Source of the DNA: Treponema primitia ZAS-1
GTDB taxonomy: Bacteria > Spirochaetota > Spirochaetia > Treponematales > Breznakiellaceae
Length of the DNA stretch: 64,000 nt
Assembly (NCBI RefSeq): GCF_000297095.1
Contig: NZ_AEEA01000040.1
Span: 44,925-108,924, forward strand
Direction of reading: 5' to 3'
Shown here: positions 37,789 to 45,545 of the stretch, piece by piece
How the letters are laid out: each line of letters begins with the position of its first letter
Position numbering within the stretch: the first letter of the stretch is position 1
Position numbers and translations under genes: made by a program
Notes under the pieces: generated by a model
What the model was told of the DNA's origin: nothing
Databases searched by the model: none
The model's input: the letters and a program-made list of their open reading frames with translations, nothing else

Positions 37789-38469
37789 TCATCCCCTTCC
37801 AGCCGGGAATAGCAATACCGCCCTTTTCAGCAGCGCCGAGATGCCGTAGGCGCCAAAAACGGAAACAAAGCGGTCCACGATATTAACCGGAAGACGGGCC
37901 AAAATCTCCATGGCGGGCAGGCTGAGCCCCTGCCGCAGGAGTCCTACCTTGAAGTAGGTTTCCGGGTGCGCGTCGGATATGGGGGATTGGAGGACCTGGT
38001 CTATAAATACCGCAATCAGCCCGCCCAGCACGCTCATGAGGATACACATGAAAAGGGCGAGCATGGACAACATGATGGCCACGGACAAAAAAGAGGATCC
38101 GGTGACTTGCAACGGAGTTTCCCGCGCAGGCGCGGATGTGCCGGGGAAAAGCCTGAGAGCGCCGCATTCCCGGGGGAAGCGGCGCATAAAAAATGCGGTA
38201 ACCAGGGCGGAAGCGGCGCCGCAGATGACAAAGAGGTAATACCCCCAGAAGGGATAAAACCCTATGCCGTAAGCCGCCTGGGAAATGACGGCGGTAAGAA
38301 GCCCCGCCGCAGGGCCGCCTGAAAAGGTAACGCTTATGGTTAATACCGTATCGAGGTACAGCCTCTGGCCGAGAAAATCCGCAAAACGCCAAAGACCGTA
38401 ATTCCCCGCCGCCCCGGCTATGCAGAGGATCGCGGTGACCATCACTCCGCCAAGGATCGTTTTTTTCAT
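37789..38469 (-). CDS. Polytopic membrane protein, ECF-type substrate-binding (S-component)-like
   Basis: A 226-aa protein with about five or six hydrophobic helices. The pattern YLDTVLTISVTFSGGPAAGLLTAVISQAAYGIGFYPFWGYYLFVICGA (its first part only is diagnostic) resembles ECF-transporter S components or membrane sensor modules. No ECF ATPase genes are adjacent, and the divergent neighbour is a sensor kinase, so a membrane sensor or kinase accessory is also possible. The ATG follows a TATACT element by 7 bases with no ribosome site: a candidate leaderless gene. It holds a 24-bp repeat copy (ARETPLQV) in a loop. Confidence 0.5.
   Translation of the reverse strand: MKKTILGGVMVTAILCIAGAAGNYGLWRFADFLGQRLYLDTVLTISVTFSGGPAAGLLTAVISQAAYGIGFYPFWGYYLFVICGAASALVTAFFMRRFPRECGALRLFPGTSAPARETPLQVTGSSFLSVAIMLSMLALFMCILMSVLGGLIAVFIDQVLQSPISDAHPETYFKVGLLRQGLSLPAMEILARLPVNIVDRFVSVFGAYGISALLKRAVLLFPAGRG
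38105..38128. repeat. 24-bp intragenic repeat, copy in the membrane protein gene
   Basis: Starts ACTTGCAACGGAGTTTCCCG and ends CGCA; one base differs from the holB copy. Translated as ARETPLQV in a loop between helices. Confidence 0.8.
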
Positions 38470-38476
38470 TGTAAAA

Positions 38477-38509
38477 AGTATACCACCCCTTTTTTATTTG
38501 TGATACACT
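38477..38509. promoter_or_regulatory. Divergent -10 elements for two apparently leaderless genes
   Basis: On the minus strand TATACT (38482-38477) ends 7 bases before the ATG at 38469. On the plus strand an extended -10, TGATACACT (38501-38509), ends 6 bases before the ATG at 38516. Neither start has a Shine-Dalgarno sequence. Confidence 0.5.
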
Positions 38510-38515
38510 TTTCTC

Positions 38516-39685
38516 ATGTTCACCCTCGTGCGTCCGCGACGTCTCCCGTGCAGGCTTCCGGCTTTTTTTCTCCTGGTTTTTTCCCCGGCCCTATACGCCG
38601 TACCGCAGGAACAGGCTTCCGCCGGGATCATCCCCCTGATCGAGCAGTGGATGGATGTGGAACGGGCCTTCTACTCGGACGACGCTAGTCTCCCTTTGAT
38701 ATTCGCCGCATTCCGGGAAGATATGGAAAATTATATGCGCTCCCCCCTTTTCCGCCAGTATGCGGGGCTGCCTTCCGGGGATCAGAAGGAAACCATGGGT
38801 TCTCTTATCACTGACTTTGCCGAAGCCGCTGCCGCAGGGCGACGGGCGGAAGCGGAGACTGCTGCGGAAGGCATAGGGGCCGCCCTGGTGTTGTGGCAAT
38901 ATTTTGAAAGCTCCGTATCGGATGCAGTTTTTGCCCGGACCTATTTTTTATTCGCCGTTTTTATGCTGATCATCGGCGTCCTGATACTTGCCCTATGGCG
39001 CATACACCGGGACCTCCAGCATTCCCGCATACAGGAACAGGGGGCCGCCGCTTTTTCCCGGGCGGTGATCATTGCCCAGGAAACAGAACGGTCCCGGATT
39101 TCTATGGAACTGCACGATACGGTTTTACAGGATTTAGGACGGCTGAAACAGCTTACCGAAGAATGCGGTGGGGAAAGGCGCGGGCCCCTGCTTGCCATGG
39201 AGGGGAACATCATGAAGGTCCTCCGTTCGGTTTGCCAAACCATTATGCCCCCGGATTTCAGCCGCCTGGCCTTGGTGGATTCTCTCTACACCCTCTCTGT
39301 CAACTTCCAGGAACGGACCGGGATTCCCTGCCGGGTCGGCATAAGCGAGGGGCTCAGTATGGAAGGGCTCAATGCGGAACTACAGCTCCAGTGTTACCGC
39401 CTGGTTCAGGAGGCCTTCACCAATATTGAGAAACACGCCCATGCGGAAACAGCTTTCCTAACCCTGCAAAACGGGCGTTTGGGGGACCGGGCCAGCCTGC
39501 TTATCTGCGCAGCCGATGATGGCGTGGGTATGCAGGATACCGGCCATCCCCTGGACTATTCCCGCATGGGAATACGGGGAATGTATGAACGGATAACAAT
39601 ACTAAAAGGAACCCTTTCCTTCAACGGCGATCCCGGGCACGGCCTTACGGTGCGGATAGAGATACCCCTGGGGGAGGAACCATGA
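38516..39685 (+). CDS. NarL-family sensor histidine kinase
   Basis: A 389-aa kinase of the HisKA_3 class. An N-terminal signal-anchor (about 8-28), a short extracytoplasmic helical domain (about 30-140), a membrane helix (about 142-162), the dimerisation helix with phospho-His (ERSRISMELHDTVLQDLGRL), and the ATPase domain (N-box VQEAFTNIEKHAHAE, DDGVGMQD, MGIRGMYERI). The regulator gene overlaps its end by 4 nt (ATGA), so they form a pair. Confidence 0.92.
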   Translation: MFTLVRPRRLPCRLPAFFLLVFSPALYAVPQEQASAGIIPLIEQWMDVERAFYSDDASLPLIFAAFREDMENYMRSPLFRQYAGLPSGDQKETMGSLITDFAEAAAAGRRAEAETAAEGIGAALVLWQYFESSVSDAVFARTYFLFAVFMLIIGVLILALWRIHRDLQHSRIQEQGAAAFSRAVIIAQETERSRISMELHDTVLQDLGRLKQLTEECGGERRGPLLAMEGNIMKVLRSVCQTIMPPDFSRLALVDSLYTLSVNFQERTGIPCRVGISEGLSMEGLNAELQLQCYRLVQEAFTNIEKHAHAETAFLTLQNGRLGDRASLLICAADDGVGMQDTGHPLDYSRMGIRGMYERITILKGTLSFNGDPGHGLTVRIEIPLGEEP

Positions 39686-40287
39686 ATACCCTTGTGCTAA
39701 TCGACGACCACACCATGATGCGCCGCGGCCTGGCCGGCTATTTTACCCAGACCGGCCGCTGGCAGGTACTGGGTGAAGCGGGATCCCAGGAAGATGCGCT
39801 AACCCTTTTTGAAACCCTCTCCGCCGGCCCCCTGCCCGGGGTCATACTCCTGGATATCGATCTTCATGGTTCCTGGGGGCTCGATCTTATTCCCCGGCTC
39901 CGACAATATTACGAACAAAAACCCCCGGCGCTTATCTATTCTGTTTATGAGGACTACGCCCATGTAAAGGCCGCCATCCGCGCCGAAGCCGCAGGATATA
40001 TGTGCAAGTCCCAGGGGGAAGCGGAATTGGAAATGGCCATGGATGCTGTTTTACAGGGGCGGATTTTCTTTGCCCCCCATCTGATCGTTAAGATGGACGC
40101 TGTCTCTGATATACTGCTCTGCCTCACCAAGCGGGAGCGGCAAATCTTCGACCTGGTCCAGCGTTCATACAGCAACCGCCAAATCGCCGAGGAACTTGCG
40201 GTCTCTGTGCGTACCATCGAAAACAGCCTGAGCATTATCTATGATAAGACCGGGGTTCCTGGCCGCAAGGAATTGGAAAAACTGTAA
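39682..40287 (+). CDS. NarL/LuxR-type response regulator
   Basis: A 201-aa DNA-binding regulator. The receiver has the acidic pair in LIDDHTMM, the phospho-Asp in ILLDIDLHG, and Lys in YMCKS. The LuxR helix-turn-helix is LTKRERQIFDLVQRSYSNRQIAEELAVSVRTIENSLSIIYDK (shown by its start and end). It is the cognate partner of the upstream kinase and a paralogue of the degenerate regulator at 45546-46202, which suggests a regulatory link to that operon. Confidence 0.93.
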   Translation: MNTLVLIDDHTMMRRGLAGYFTQTGRWQVLGEAGSQEDALTLFETLSAGPLPGVILLDIDLHGSWGLDLIPRLRQYYEQKPPALIYSVYEDYAHVKAAIRAEAAGYMCKSQGEAELEMAMDAVLQGRIFFAPHLIVKMDAVSDILLCLTKRERQIFDLVQRSYSNRQIAEELAVSVRTIENSLSIIYDKTGVPGRKELEKL

Positions 40288-40318
40288 CGAAGGGATCCCA
40301 AACAATGATGGAGTTCCG

Positions 40319-40486
40319 ATGAAGGGCGAAAGAGCGCGGGTATCAACCAATTTTCATGAATTCCGCATGGGAAATATTGCGTCTAAAACACTGTACCGGA
40401 GTAGTCATCCCATAATAGACGCGGTAAAATTGACCGGGAAAGAACTTACGAGGCTAAAAAAAATACTGTCGATTAGTAGAAAATAG
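40319..40486 (+). pseudogene. N-terminal fragment of a tyrosine-phosphatase-like protein
   Basis: A 55-codon frame with GGAG five bases before ATG. The segment NFHEFRMGNIASKTLYRSSHP matches the start of bacterial tyrosine/dual-specificity phosphatases (they carry an N-F-R-x-x-G...LYRSS pattern, shown here in part), but no catalytic Cys-x5-Arg loop follows. It is probably a gene remnant. The remaining bases to 40606 show only a possible ribosome site for the next gene. Confidence 0.45.
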
Positions 40487-40606
40487 CCTTAACGCAATGC
40501 CCTTACGCACGTCTTATACGCATGGATTTTTCATGAAAGCTCACTCTGGACAAATAATTTCCTCAAAATATAGTATAAAAACTACCTAAATAAAGGAGAT
40601 CATATA

Positions 40607-41383
40607 ATGAGTAACATTGTTTTAAATGATCCGGAATTAGTCGCCAGAATCAGGATGCCTCTTCCCGGTAAATCTGTTGCCGCAAAAACCGTACCCATAC
40701 TCTACACGGGTAATTATGATACAGCAAAGGCCTGCATGGTAAGTATTAACCCACAAGAATTTTACAATAGCAATGGATTAAAACCAAATCATCCAATTTC
40801 CCGTGCAACCTTGGGAAAAAAAGATAATGAAGAACTTGAGAAAGGAAAGGATGTTAAAAAAATTCTTGATTTTTGCGATAATTATTTTGTTAATTATTTG
40901 AAAGAGAATGGCAAGCCCCATCCGTTCTTTTATCAATTAGAAGATGTGCTAAAGGGATTTAATAAAAATAAACAATATTCATTTCAGGACGGAACTTGTG
41001 TACTTTTAGACTTGGTGCAATGGGACACACGGCCTTTATGGAGTAAGCTGCAAGCGTCGGCAAAGAAGGAACTTCTCAATTCAGATTCAAAATATCTGAA
41101 AAAGTTATTGGAGCGGCAAAATAATTTTGACTTCATGTTTTTAAACGGACGCAAAGTAATTGAAGCTCTAAAAGGTCAATATAATTTGGATTTAACTGAA
41201 TATACTATACAGCTAAAAAAAGATTGTACTTTATTTTTTGGTACCTGGGGAAATACAAAAACCAAAATAATCGGTTGGAGCCGGTTTTTTGGCAGGTGGC
41301 AAATGGGCAAAGATGATTTTTCCCTTTTCCTGCCTGCATTGCATGAAAAATACAACAAGTGGCTTGAAACCCATGCCCGATAA
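40607..41383 (+). CDS. Unknown 258-aa protein, AT-rich gene
   Basis: Not recognised. It begins with AAAGGAG nine bases upstream. There is no signal peptide or membrane segment. Visible blocks: ACMVSINPQEFY, CVLLDLVQWDTRPLW and DFMFLNGRKVIEAL; their order and short beta-strand nature are a little like a uracil-DNA-glycosylase fold, but this is a weak impression. The base composition is clearly more AT-rich than the flanking core genes, suggesting transfer. The next gene overlaps its end by 11 nt. Confidence 0.7.
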   Translation: MSNIVLNDPELVARIRMPLPGKSVAAKTVPILYTGNYDTAKACMVSINPQEFYNSNGLKPNHPISRATLGKKDNEELEKGKDVKKILDFCDNYFVNYLKENGKPHPFFYQLEDVLKGFNKNKQYSFQDGTCVLLDLVQWDTRPLWSKLQASAKKELLNSDSKYLKKLLERQNNFDFMFLNGRKVIEALKGQYNLDLTEYTIQLKKDCTLFFGTWGNTKTKIIGWSRFFGRWQMGKDDFSLFLPALHEKYNKWLETHAR

Positions 41384-41624
41384 ACCCGCCGTAGAAAACA
41401 CCGACCGCCTCTGTTCCGTGTACTGTCCGCAGTGCAAAAAAGTAACCGACAAAATTTCCTTTAACCTGCTGCGGGAAGCGGGAAAAGTGTCGGTACAATG
41501 CCCGGTCTGCGAAAATACAACCCTGCTGGAATATGACGGCAAACAGGCGGCAGTGTGGCATCGCAGCCAGGCCCTGGACGGGGTGATTGCGAAAGTGAAG
41601 GAAGCAAAGAAACCGGCAAAATAA
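41373..41624 (+). CDS. Small zinc-ribbon protein
   Basis: An 83-aa protein with two CxxC pairs (YCPQCKK and QCPVCEN) spaced about 25 residues, a zinc ribbon. The rest is a basic helix at the C-terminus. The start is ATG 41373, inside the end of the previous gene; the ribosome site is weak, so translation may be coupled. The function is unknown; nucleic-acid or protein binding is plausible. Confidence 0.65.
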   Translation: MPDKPAVENTDRLCSVYCPQCKKVTDKISFNLLREAGKVSVQCPVCENTTLLEYDGKQAAVWHRSQALDGVIAKVKEAKKPAK

Positions 41625-41710
41625 ATTCTTATACTAAGTGGAGAAAATGACATAACATCATTTAGCTGCGTATCCGATAGGCCATTAAATTAACGTCCGA
41701 GGAAGTTAAA

Positions 41711-43138
41711 ATGTCAAGCGAAAAAACATATCAGGAGTGGTTTGCCGAGGCGAGCCAGGATTCGTTTGTACTGGCAAACATGCCCCCTTCGATGATAACA
41801 CCGGAAATTTGCTTTGAGGCTTTAAAATGCCCCAGCCCATACAATGCATTAATGCGAACGCCCAAAAAATTATTAACCAGGGAATTCTGCCTTGCAGCCG
41901 CACAGAAAACAGGGGATACCCTGAATTATCTGAAACATATTAAAAAAACAGACCTTATGACACCGGAAATTTGTTTTGCCGCTGTTAATACCTACGGACG
42001 GGCATTGGAGCATGCGCCGGAAACGCAAAAAACGCCGGAACTCTGTCTTGCCGCTGTTCAACAAGATCCTTATGCGCTTCGATATGTACCGGAGCAATTA
42101 AAAACAAAGGAACTCTGCTTAGTTGCTTTTCAGAAAAATCATAACACGCTAAATTATATGCCGGAAAATTTCATCACTCCGGAATTATGCCTTATCGCAG
42201 TTAAAGAAAGCGGGTACCTGATTTTTAAAGACATACCGGAAAAATTTAAAACTGCGGAACTTTGTAAAAGCGCCGTAGAGCGGGATGGTGTTTCCCTTGA
42301 GTATGTGCCCGGTAAATTAAAAACTGCGGAACTCTGCCTTGCTGCGGTACAGAAAAACGGCAATGCCCTTAAAAGCGTACCGGAAAAGTTTAAAACACCG
42401 GAACTCTGCCTTATCGCAGTACAGAATAACAGCTCTGCCCTTAAAAGCGTACCGGAAAAATTTAAAACTGCGGAGTTGTGTTTTATTGCCGTACTGAACG
42501 ACAACGCTGCCTTTCAAGAGGTGCCCCAGGCAATTAAAGCGCAGGTTCAACAGATGCTGAACGATACGCCGCCTGAAAAAGCCGCGCCCCAGGCGCCTCC
42601 AGCAGCAGCCGAAGAAAATGAAGCCCTTACAGACATCATTGATGAAATCAAGGCGCTTATCAACGGAGGGAATCCCCCAACCTATCTCATTCCCTATTTA
42701 CAGCCATTAGCTGCGGAAGGGTATACGGAGATTCAGCAAATCCTGAACACACTGAATTCTTCAAAAACAAAGACAAAAGCTGCCGGATCGGATCTTTTTG
42801 ATACCCTCGGATGGGCGTATCAATTTGCAGATGATAGTAATAACGCTATTGTTGTTTTCACCGAAGCTATCAAAATTGATCCGAAAAATTCCGATTTGTA
42901 TTATGGACGCGGCTTCGGATACGAATACAAAGAAGATTATGCCAGCGCAATCGCGGATTACACACTAAGTTTACAGCTAAAGAGCGATAACGACGGTAGT
43001 TTATCCGGCCGCGGCAGATGTTATTACGAAACAGGTCAATTAAAAGAAGCCCTGGCGGATTTAACCAAGGCCTGTAAACTCGTTCCTGCCGATCAGTATT
43101 ACAGAGAGCTATTGGAAATGGTAAAAGCCGCCCTTTAG
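41711..43138 (+). CDS. DUF4116-like repeat protein with C-terminal TPRs
   Basis: A 475-aa protein. Residues about 25-280 contain about ten tandem units of 23-25 residues with the core T-x-E-[LI]-C-x-x-A-V, for example KTAELCLAAVQKNGNALK and KTPELCLIAVQ. This is the DUF4116 repeat type, expected to form a helical solenoid; every unit keeps a buried Cys. A Pro/Ala linker follows (about 285-305), then TPR helices (about 355-475). No signal peptide. Function unknown; probably a protein-interaction scaffold. A terminator (43176-43220) closes the gene. Confidence 0.8.
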   Translation: MSSEKTYQEWFAEASQDSFVLANMPPSMITPEICFEALKCPSPYNALMRTPKKLLTREFCLAAAQKTGDTLNYLKHIKKTDLMTPEICFAAVNTYGRALEHAPETQKTPELCLAAVQQDPYALRYVPEQLKTKELCLVAFQKNHNTLNYMPENFITPELCLIAVKESGYLIFKDIPEKFKTAELCKSAVERDGVSLEYVPGKLKTAELCLAAVQKNGNALKSVPEKFKTPELCLIAVQNNSSALKSVPEKFKTAELCFIAVLNDNAAFQEVPQAIKAQVQQMLNDTPPEKAAPQAPPAAAEENEALTDIIDEIKALINGGNPPTYLIPYLQPLAAEGYTEIQQILNTLNSSKTKTKAAGSDLFDTLGWAYQFADDSNNAIVVFTEAIKIDPKNSDLYYGRGFGYEYKEDYASAIADYTLSLQLKSDNDGSLSGRGRCYYETGQLKEALADLTKACKLVPADQYYRELLEMVKAAL

Positions 43139-43175
43139 GATAAGGCCGGACCGTTTGGGAAGAAGTGACGGATAT

Positions 43176-43220
43176 GCTGAGATGGCAAGGAGTTAACTCC
43201 TAGTCATTTCAGCGTTTTTT
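43176..43220 (+). terminator. Intrinsic terminator before the TerY-P-like operon
   Basis: GCTGAGATG (43176-43184) pairs with CATTTCAGC (43205-43213) with one G-U, enclosing an inner palindrome GGAGTTAACTCC; six T follow. Confidence 0.75.
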
Positions 43221-43236
43221 GATCTTTTTAATGAAA

Positions 43237-43263
43237 ATAACTCCTTGTATTATAAGGAGTTAT
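43237..43263. promoter_or_regulatory. Perfect 10-bp inverted repeat upstream of the operon
   Basis: ATAACTCCTT, seven bases, AAGGAGTTAT. It lies 30 bases upstream of the -35 hexamer. A related hairpin (TTCCTT/AAGGAA, similar loop) occurs at 54342-54360, past the operon's end. It may be an operator or a boundary repeat. Confidence 0.6.
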
Positions 43264-43292
43264 AAACCTTCGGCTGTTTTATCAGATCTGTT

Positions 43293-43322
43293 TTGAACAA
43301 AATGCCCTGTTTTGCTTATACT
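43293..43322 (+). promoter_or_regulatory. Promoter of the TerY-P-like operon (shared promoter family, copy 3)
   Basis: TTGAAC (43293-43298), 18-base spacer, TATACT (43317-43322). TTTTGCTTATACTGTG is shared with the AAA+ promoter; the leaders also resemble each other (AACAAGGAnA before the start codon). The start codon is 28 bases after TATACT in both. Confidence 0.7.
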
Positions 43323-43349
43323 GTGATACCAAAAAACAAGGACAAAGCG

Positions 43350-44348
43350 GTGGCGGATAATTCTTTTACGGTTACATTGTCAAACAGTATTAATGCGCAG
43401 GGCAGCAATTTCGATGTGGACTTTCTCGAAACCGGCGCTTTTTGGGATATGCTCGAAAAAAACGCCGATATATCCGCCTCAACAGCACGGCTCCTCCGGC
43501 TCTGTGTTGTGGCAGGGTTTCACCATAGGGTAAGCGCCGCCGGAAGCCGTACAGATTTACTGCTTATTGCCCGGGATCTGCAAAAAGACTTTTTTATAGC
43601 CCCTGATCCGGCGGAAGCTATACTTACCCTGCTTGTTTCCCTGCTCCGCCCCAATAATCCTGAGCTGCTGCCCGATACAGGGCCTGTTTATTCGTCAGGC
43701 ATTGAGGACTTGCACCAGCTGCCCCCTCCGGGCAATGCGGCGCCGGAGGATGCCTTTCTTTTTGTAAAAGGAAAATCATTTATGATGGGTAAACCCGGCG
43801 GTTCCGGCTATGATCATTTAAAACCCCATAAAGTTACGGTAGGCTCCTTTTATATCTGCAAGTTTCCGGTAAGGCAGAATGATTATTACCAAATCATGCA
43901 GTTTAACCCCAGTTATCGTATCGGCGCGGCCTTGCCGGTAACCGGGGTAAGCTGGTATAATGCGGTGGATTACTGCAATAAACGCAGTATCATTGATGAG
44001 CTGCAGCCTGCATATCGTATTGATACCATGCCTGATCCGCAGAACATCCTTGCCTTTGATGCCAATAAGTGGACCGTTACCTGTAATGCCGAAGCTGACG
44101 GGTACAGGCTCCCCACAGACGCCGAATGGGAGTGCGCCTATTCGTTGTTTCAAACCGATGAATATACCCGTGAATGGTGCGGGGATCTGTGGCCAGTCAA
44201 GATCAACAGCTACCCTCAATTTGAGCGTACTTACCACAAGCCCCGGGAGGCATGGGACAAGAGCTGCGAATGCCCTTCCGGTGTTGGAGGAGGGCCTTAT
44301 ATCGGCAGTTTAGGTTTCCGCCTGGCAAGGACAGCTTATGAGCAGTAA
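43350..44348 (+). CDS. FGE-sulfatase-fold protein 1 (pseudo-formylglycine-generating enzyme)
   Basis: A 332-aa protein from the GTG at 43350, seven bases after AAGGA; the longer frame from 43293 begins inside the promoter and is rejected. A helical N-terminal region of about 100 residues (ISASTARLLRLCVVAG...) is followed by an FGE/SUMF1-fold domain (about 135-330): FLFVKGKSFMMGKPGG, VGSFYICKFPVRQNDYYQIM, GVSWYNAVDYCNKRS, YRLPTDAEWECAY, SLGFRLAR. The usual RGGSF...C..YC active-site segment is missing, so sulfatase activation is not expected. Such pseudo-FGE domains are common as binding modules in bacterial signalling and conflict proteins. First gene of the operon; overlaps the next by 11 nt. 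Confidence 0.85.
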   Translation: MADNSFTVTLSNSINAQGSNFDVDFLETGAFWDMLEKNADISASTARLLRLCVVAGFHHRVSAAGSRTDLLLIARDLQKDFFIAPDPAEAILTLLVSLLRPNNPELLPDTGPVYSSGIEDLHQLPPPGNAAPEDAFLFVKGKSFMMGKPGGSGYDHLKPHKVTVGSFYICKFPVRQNDYYQIMQFNPSYRIGAALPVTGVSWYNAVDYCNKRSIIDELQPAYRIDTMPDPQNILAFDANKWTVTCNAEADGYRLPTDAEWECAYSLFQTDEYTREWCGDLWPVKINSYPQFERTYHKPREAWDKSCECPSGVGGGPYIGSLGFRLARTAYEQ

Positions 44349-45510
44349 CATTCCTGCAATCGATACAATCAATAGCTTTGCGGCAATCCTTGGAGACCTT
44401 GTCCGCGATAAGGGCGCGGGGGTATTACACAGCCCGCAATTAAAGCCCCTGCTTTCCGACTACACCAGAAGGGAATATAAAAACGAGGCTCGTCTTTTTC
44501 TGCGTTTACAGGATTCACTTTGCGCTGAAAAAATAATGGCGGCCTCCCCTTCCGATCTGGACAGCGTTGCCCTCTCGCTGGTTCAGTTTTTGCAGGATGA
44601 ATATGCGCTCTCAGAATTTGCCGCCTGTTTTATTATTGAGGCTTTGAGTTCAAGTCTGCGTGGAGTGATACCCGCCTCCATCACTGCGACGCCCTCAAAT
44701 TTGAAAAGCCAGGCAGCAGCACCGCTACTTGCAACGCAGTTTTCCGCGCATAGTTCTGTAAATGGCGGCTTTGTACAGATTGCCCCGGGATCATTTATTA
44801 TGGGCGGAGATTTACCGGAGGTTCCTAAACACAGCGTTGCTGTAGGCGCTTTCGCCATTGCCCAATCTCCGGTAACACAAGCGGAGTTTTTTACGGTCAT
44901 GGGATATAATCCAAGCTATAGCTACGGCGCGGATTTTCCTGTGGAGGGCCTTAGCTGGTACGAAGCGGTGGAATACTGTAACAGCCGCAGCGTATATGAC
45001 GGCCTTACCCCTGTGTATATCATTGATAAAACAAAGGAAGCGCCGCCTCTGAGGGTACTCAGTTGGGGGGATGACCCCTTCAACTGGATTATCAGTGCCG
45101 ACTCTTTCGCCGATGGCTACCGTCTGCCCTCGGAGGCTGAATGGGAGTATACCTGCCGCGCGGGTACGCTTACCGATTACAACACCGGCAATCAGACATT
45201 ACCCCTTGGTGCAGCCTGTATGAAAAGCTGCTCCCCCGCTCCAGTGGGGAGTTTTCCTCCGAATAATTGGGGCTTATACGATATGCACGGTAACATCAAT
45301 GAATGGTGCAGTAACCGTACTAATGACGGCCGCTGTTATTACCGGGGTGGCTCATACAGGGATAACCCAAATAGTATGCGCTCCTGGAAAAGGGGTGATC
45401 CCCAAAGGCCCTGGAGAACAGCCGCCCCGGCTTTTATATGGAGCGCCGATTACACCGACCCGCATGGCGGCTTTATAGGCCCTTACGGGATACGGCTGGT
45501 AAAAAACTAA
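44338..45510 (+). CDS. FGE-sulfatase-fold protein 2
   Basis: A 390-aa protein. An N-terminal helical domain (about 5-105; LLSDYTRREYKNEARLFLRL) resembles the prefix domain found on many Treponema and Firmicutes multidomain proteins. A linker carrying a 24-bp repeat (LATQFSAH) precedes a well-formed FGE fold (about 140-390): GSFIMGGDLPE, VTQAEFFTVMGYNPSY, GLSWYEAVEYCN, RLPSEAEWEYTCRAG, DMHGNINEWC, YRGGSY, YGIRLV. The two catalytic cysteines after RGGS are absent (DNPNSM), so it is a pseudo-enzyme or has another chemistry. Paralogue of the preceding gene. Confidence 0.87.
   Translation: MSSNIPAIDTINSFAAILGDLVRDKGAGVLHSPQLKPLLSDYTRREYKNEARLFLRLQDSLCAEKIMAASPSDLDSVALSLVQFLQDEYALSEFAACFIIEALSSSLRGVIPASITATPSNLKSQAAAPLLATQFSAHSSVNGGFVQIAPGSFIMGGDLPEVPKHSVAVGAFAIAQSPVTQAEFFTVMGYNPSYSYGADFPVEGLSWYEAVEYCNSRSVYDGLTPVYIIDKTKEAPPLRVLSWGDDPFNWIISADSFADGYRLPSEAEWEYTCRAGTLTDYNTGNQTLPLGAACMKSCSPAPVGSFPPNNWGLYDMHGNINEWCSNRTNDGRCYYRGGSYRDNPNSMRSWKRGDPQRPWRTAAPAFIWSADYTDPHGGFIGPYGIRLVKN
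44727..44750. repeat. 24-bp intragenic repeat, copy in FGE protein 2
   Basis: Starts ACTTGCAACGCAGTTTTCCG and ends CGCA; two bases differ from the holB copy. Translated LATQFSA, a different frame from the other copies; it lies between the helical and FGE domains. Confidence 0.78.
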
Positions 45511-45545
45511 AGAAAAATACAAGTTCACAAGAGGAGGTATGTGTT

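Noticed and set aside
37662..37886. A 74-codon reading frame starting at the small-RNA promoter
   Set aside because: It reads through a strong terminator, has no ribosome site and ends antisense to the membrane protein gene; composition is not protein-like.
40319..40486. Functional tyrosine phosphatase
   Set aside because: Only the N-terminal motif is present; the Cys-x5-Arg catalytic loop never appears in any frame before the next gene.
43350..45510. Active sulfatase-maturing (formylglycine-generating) enzymes
   Set aside because: The paired catalytic cysteines are missing and no sulfatase gene is near.
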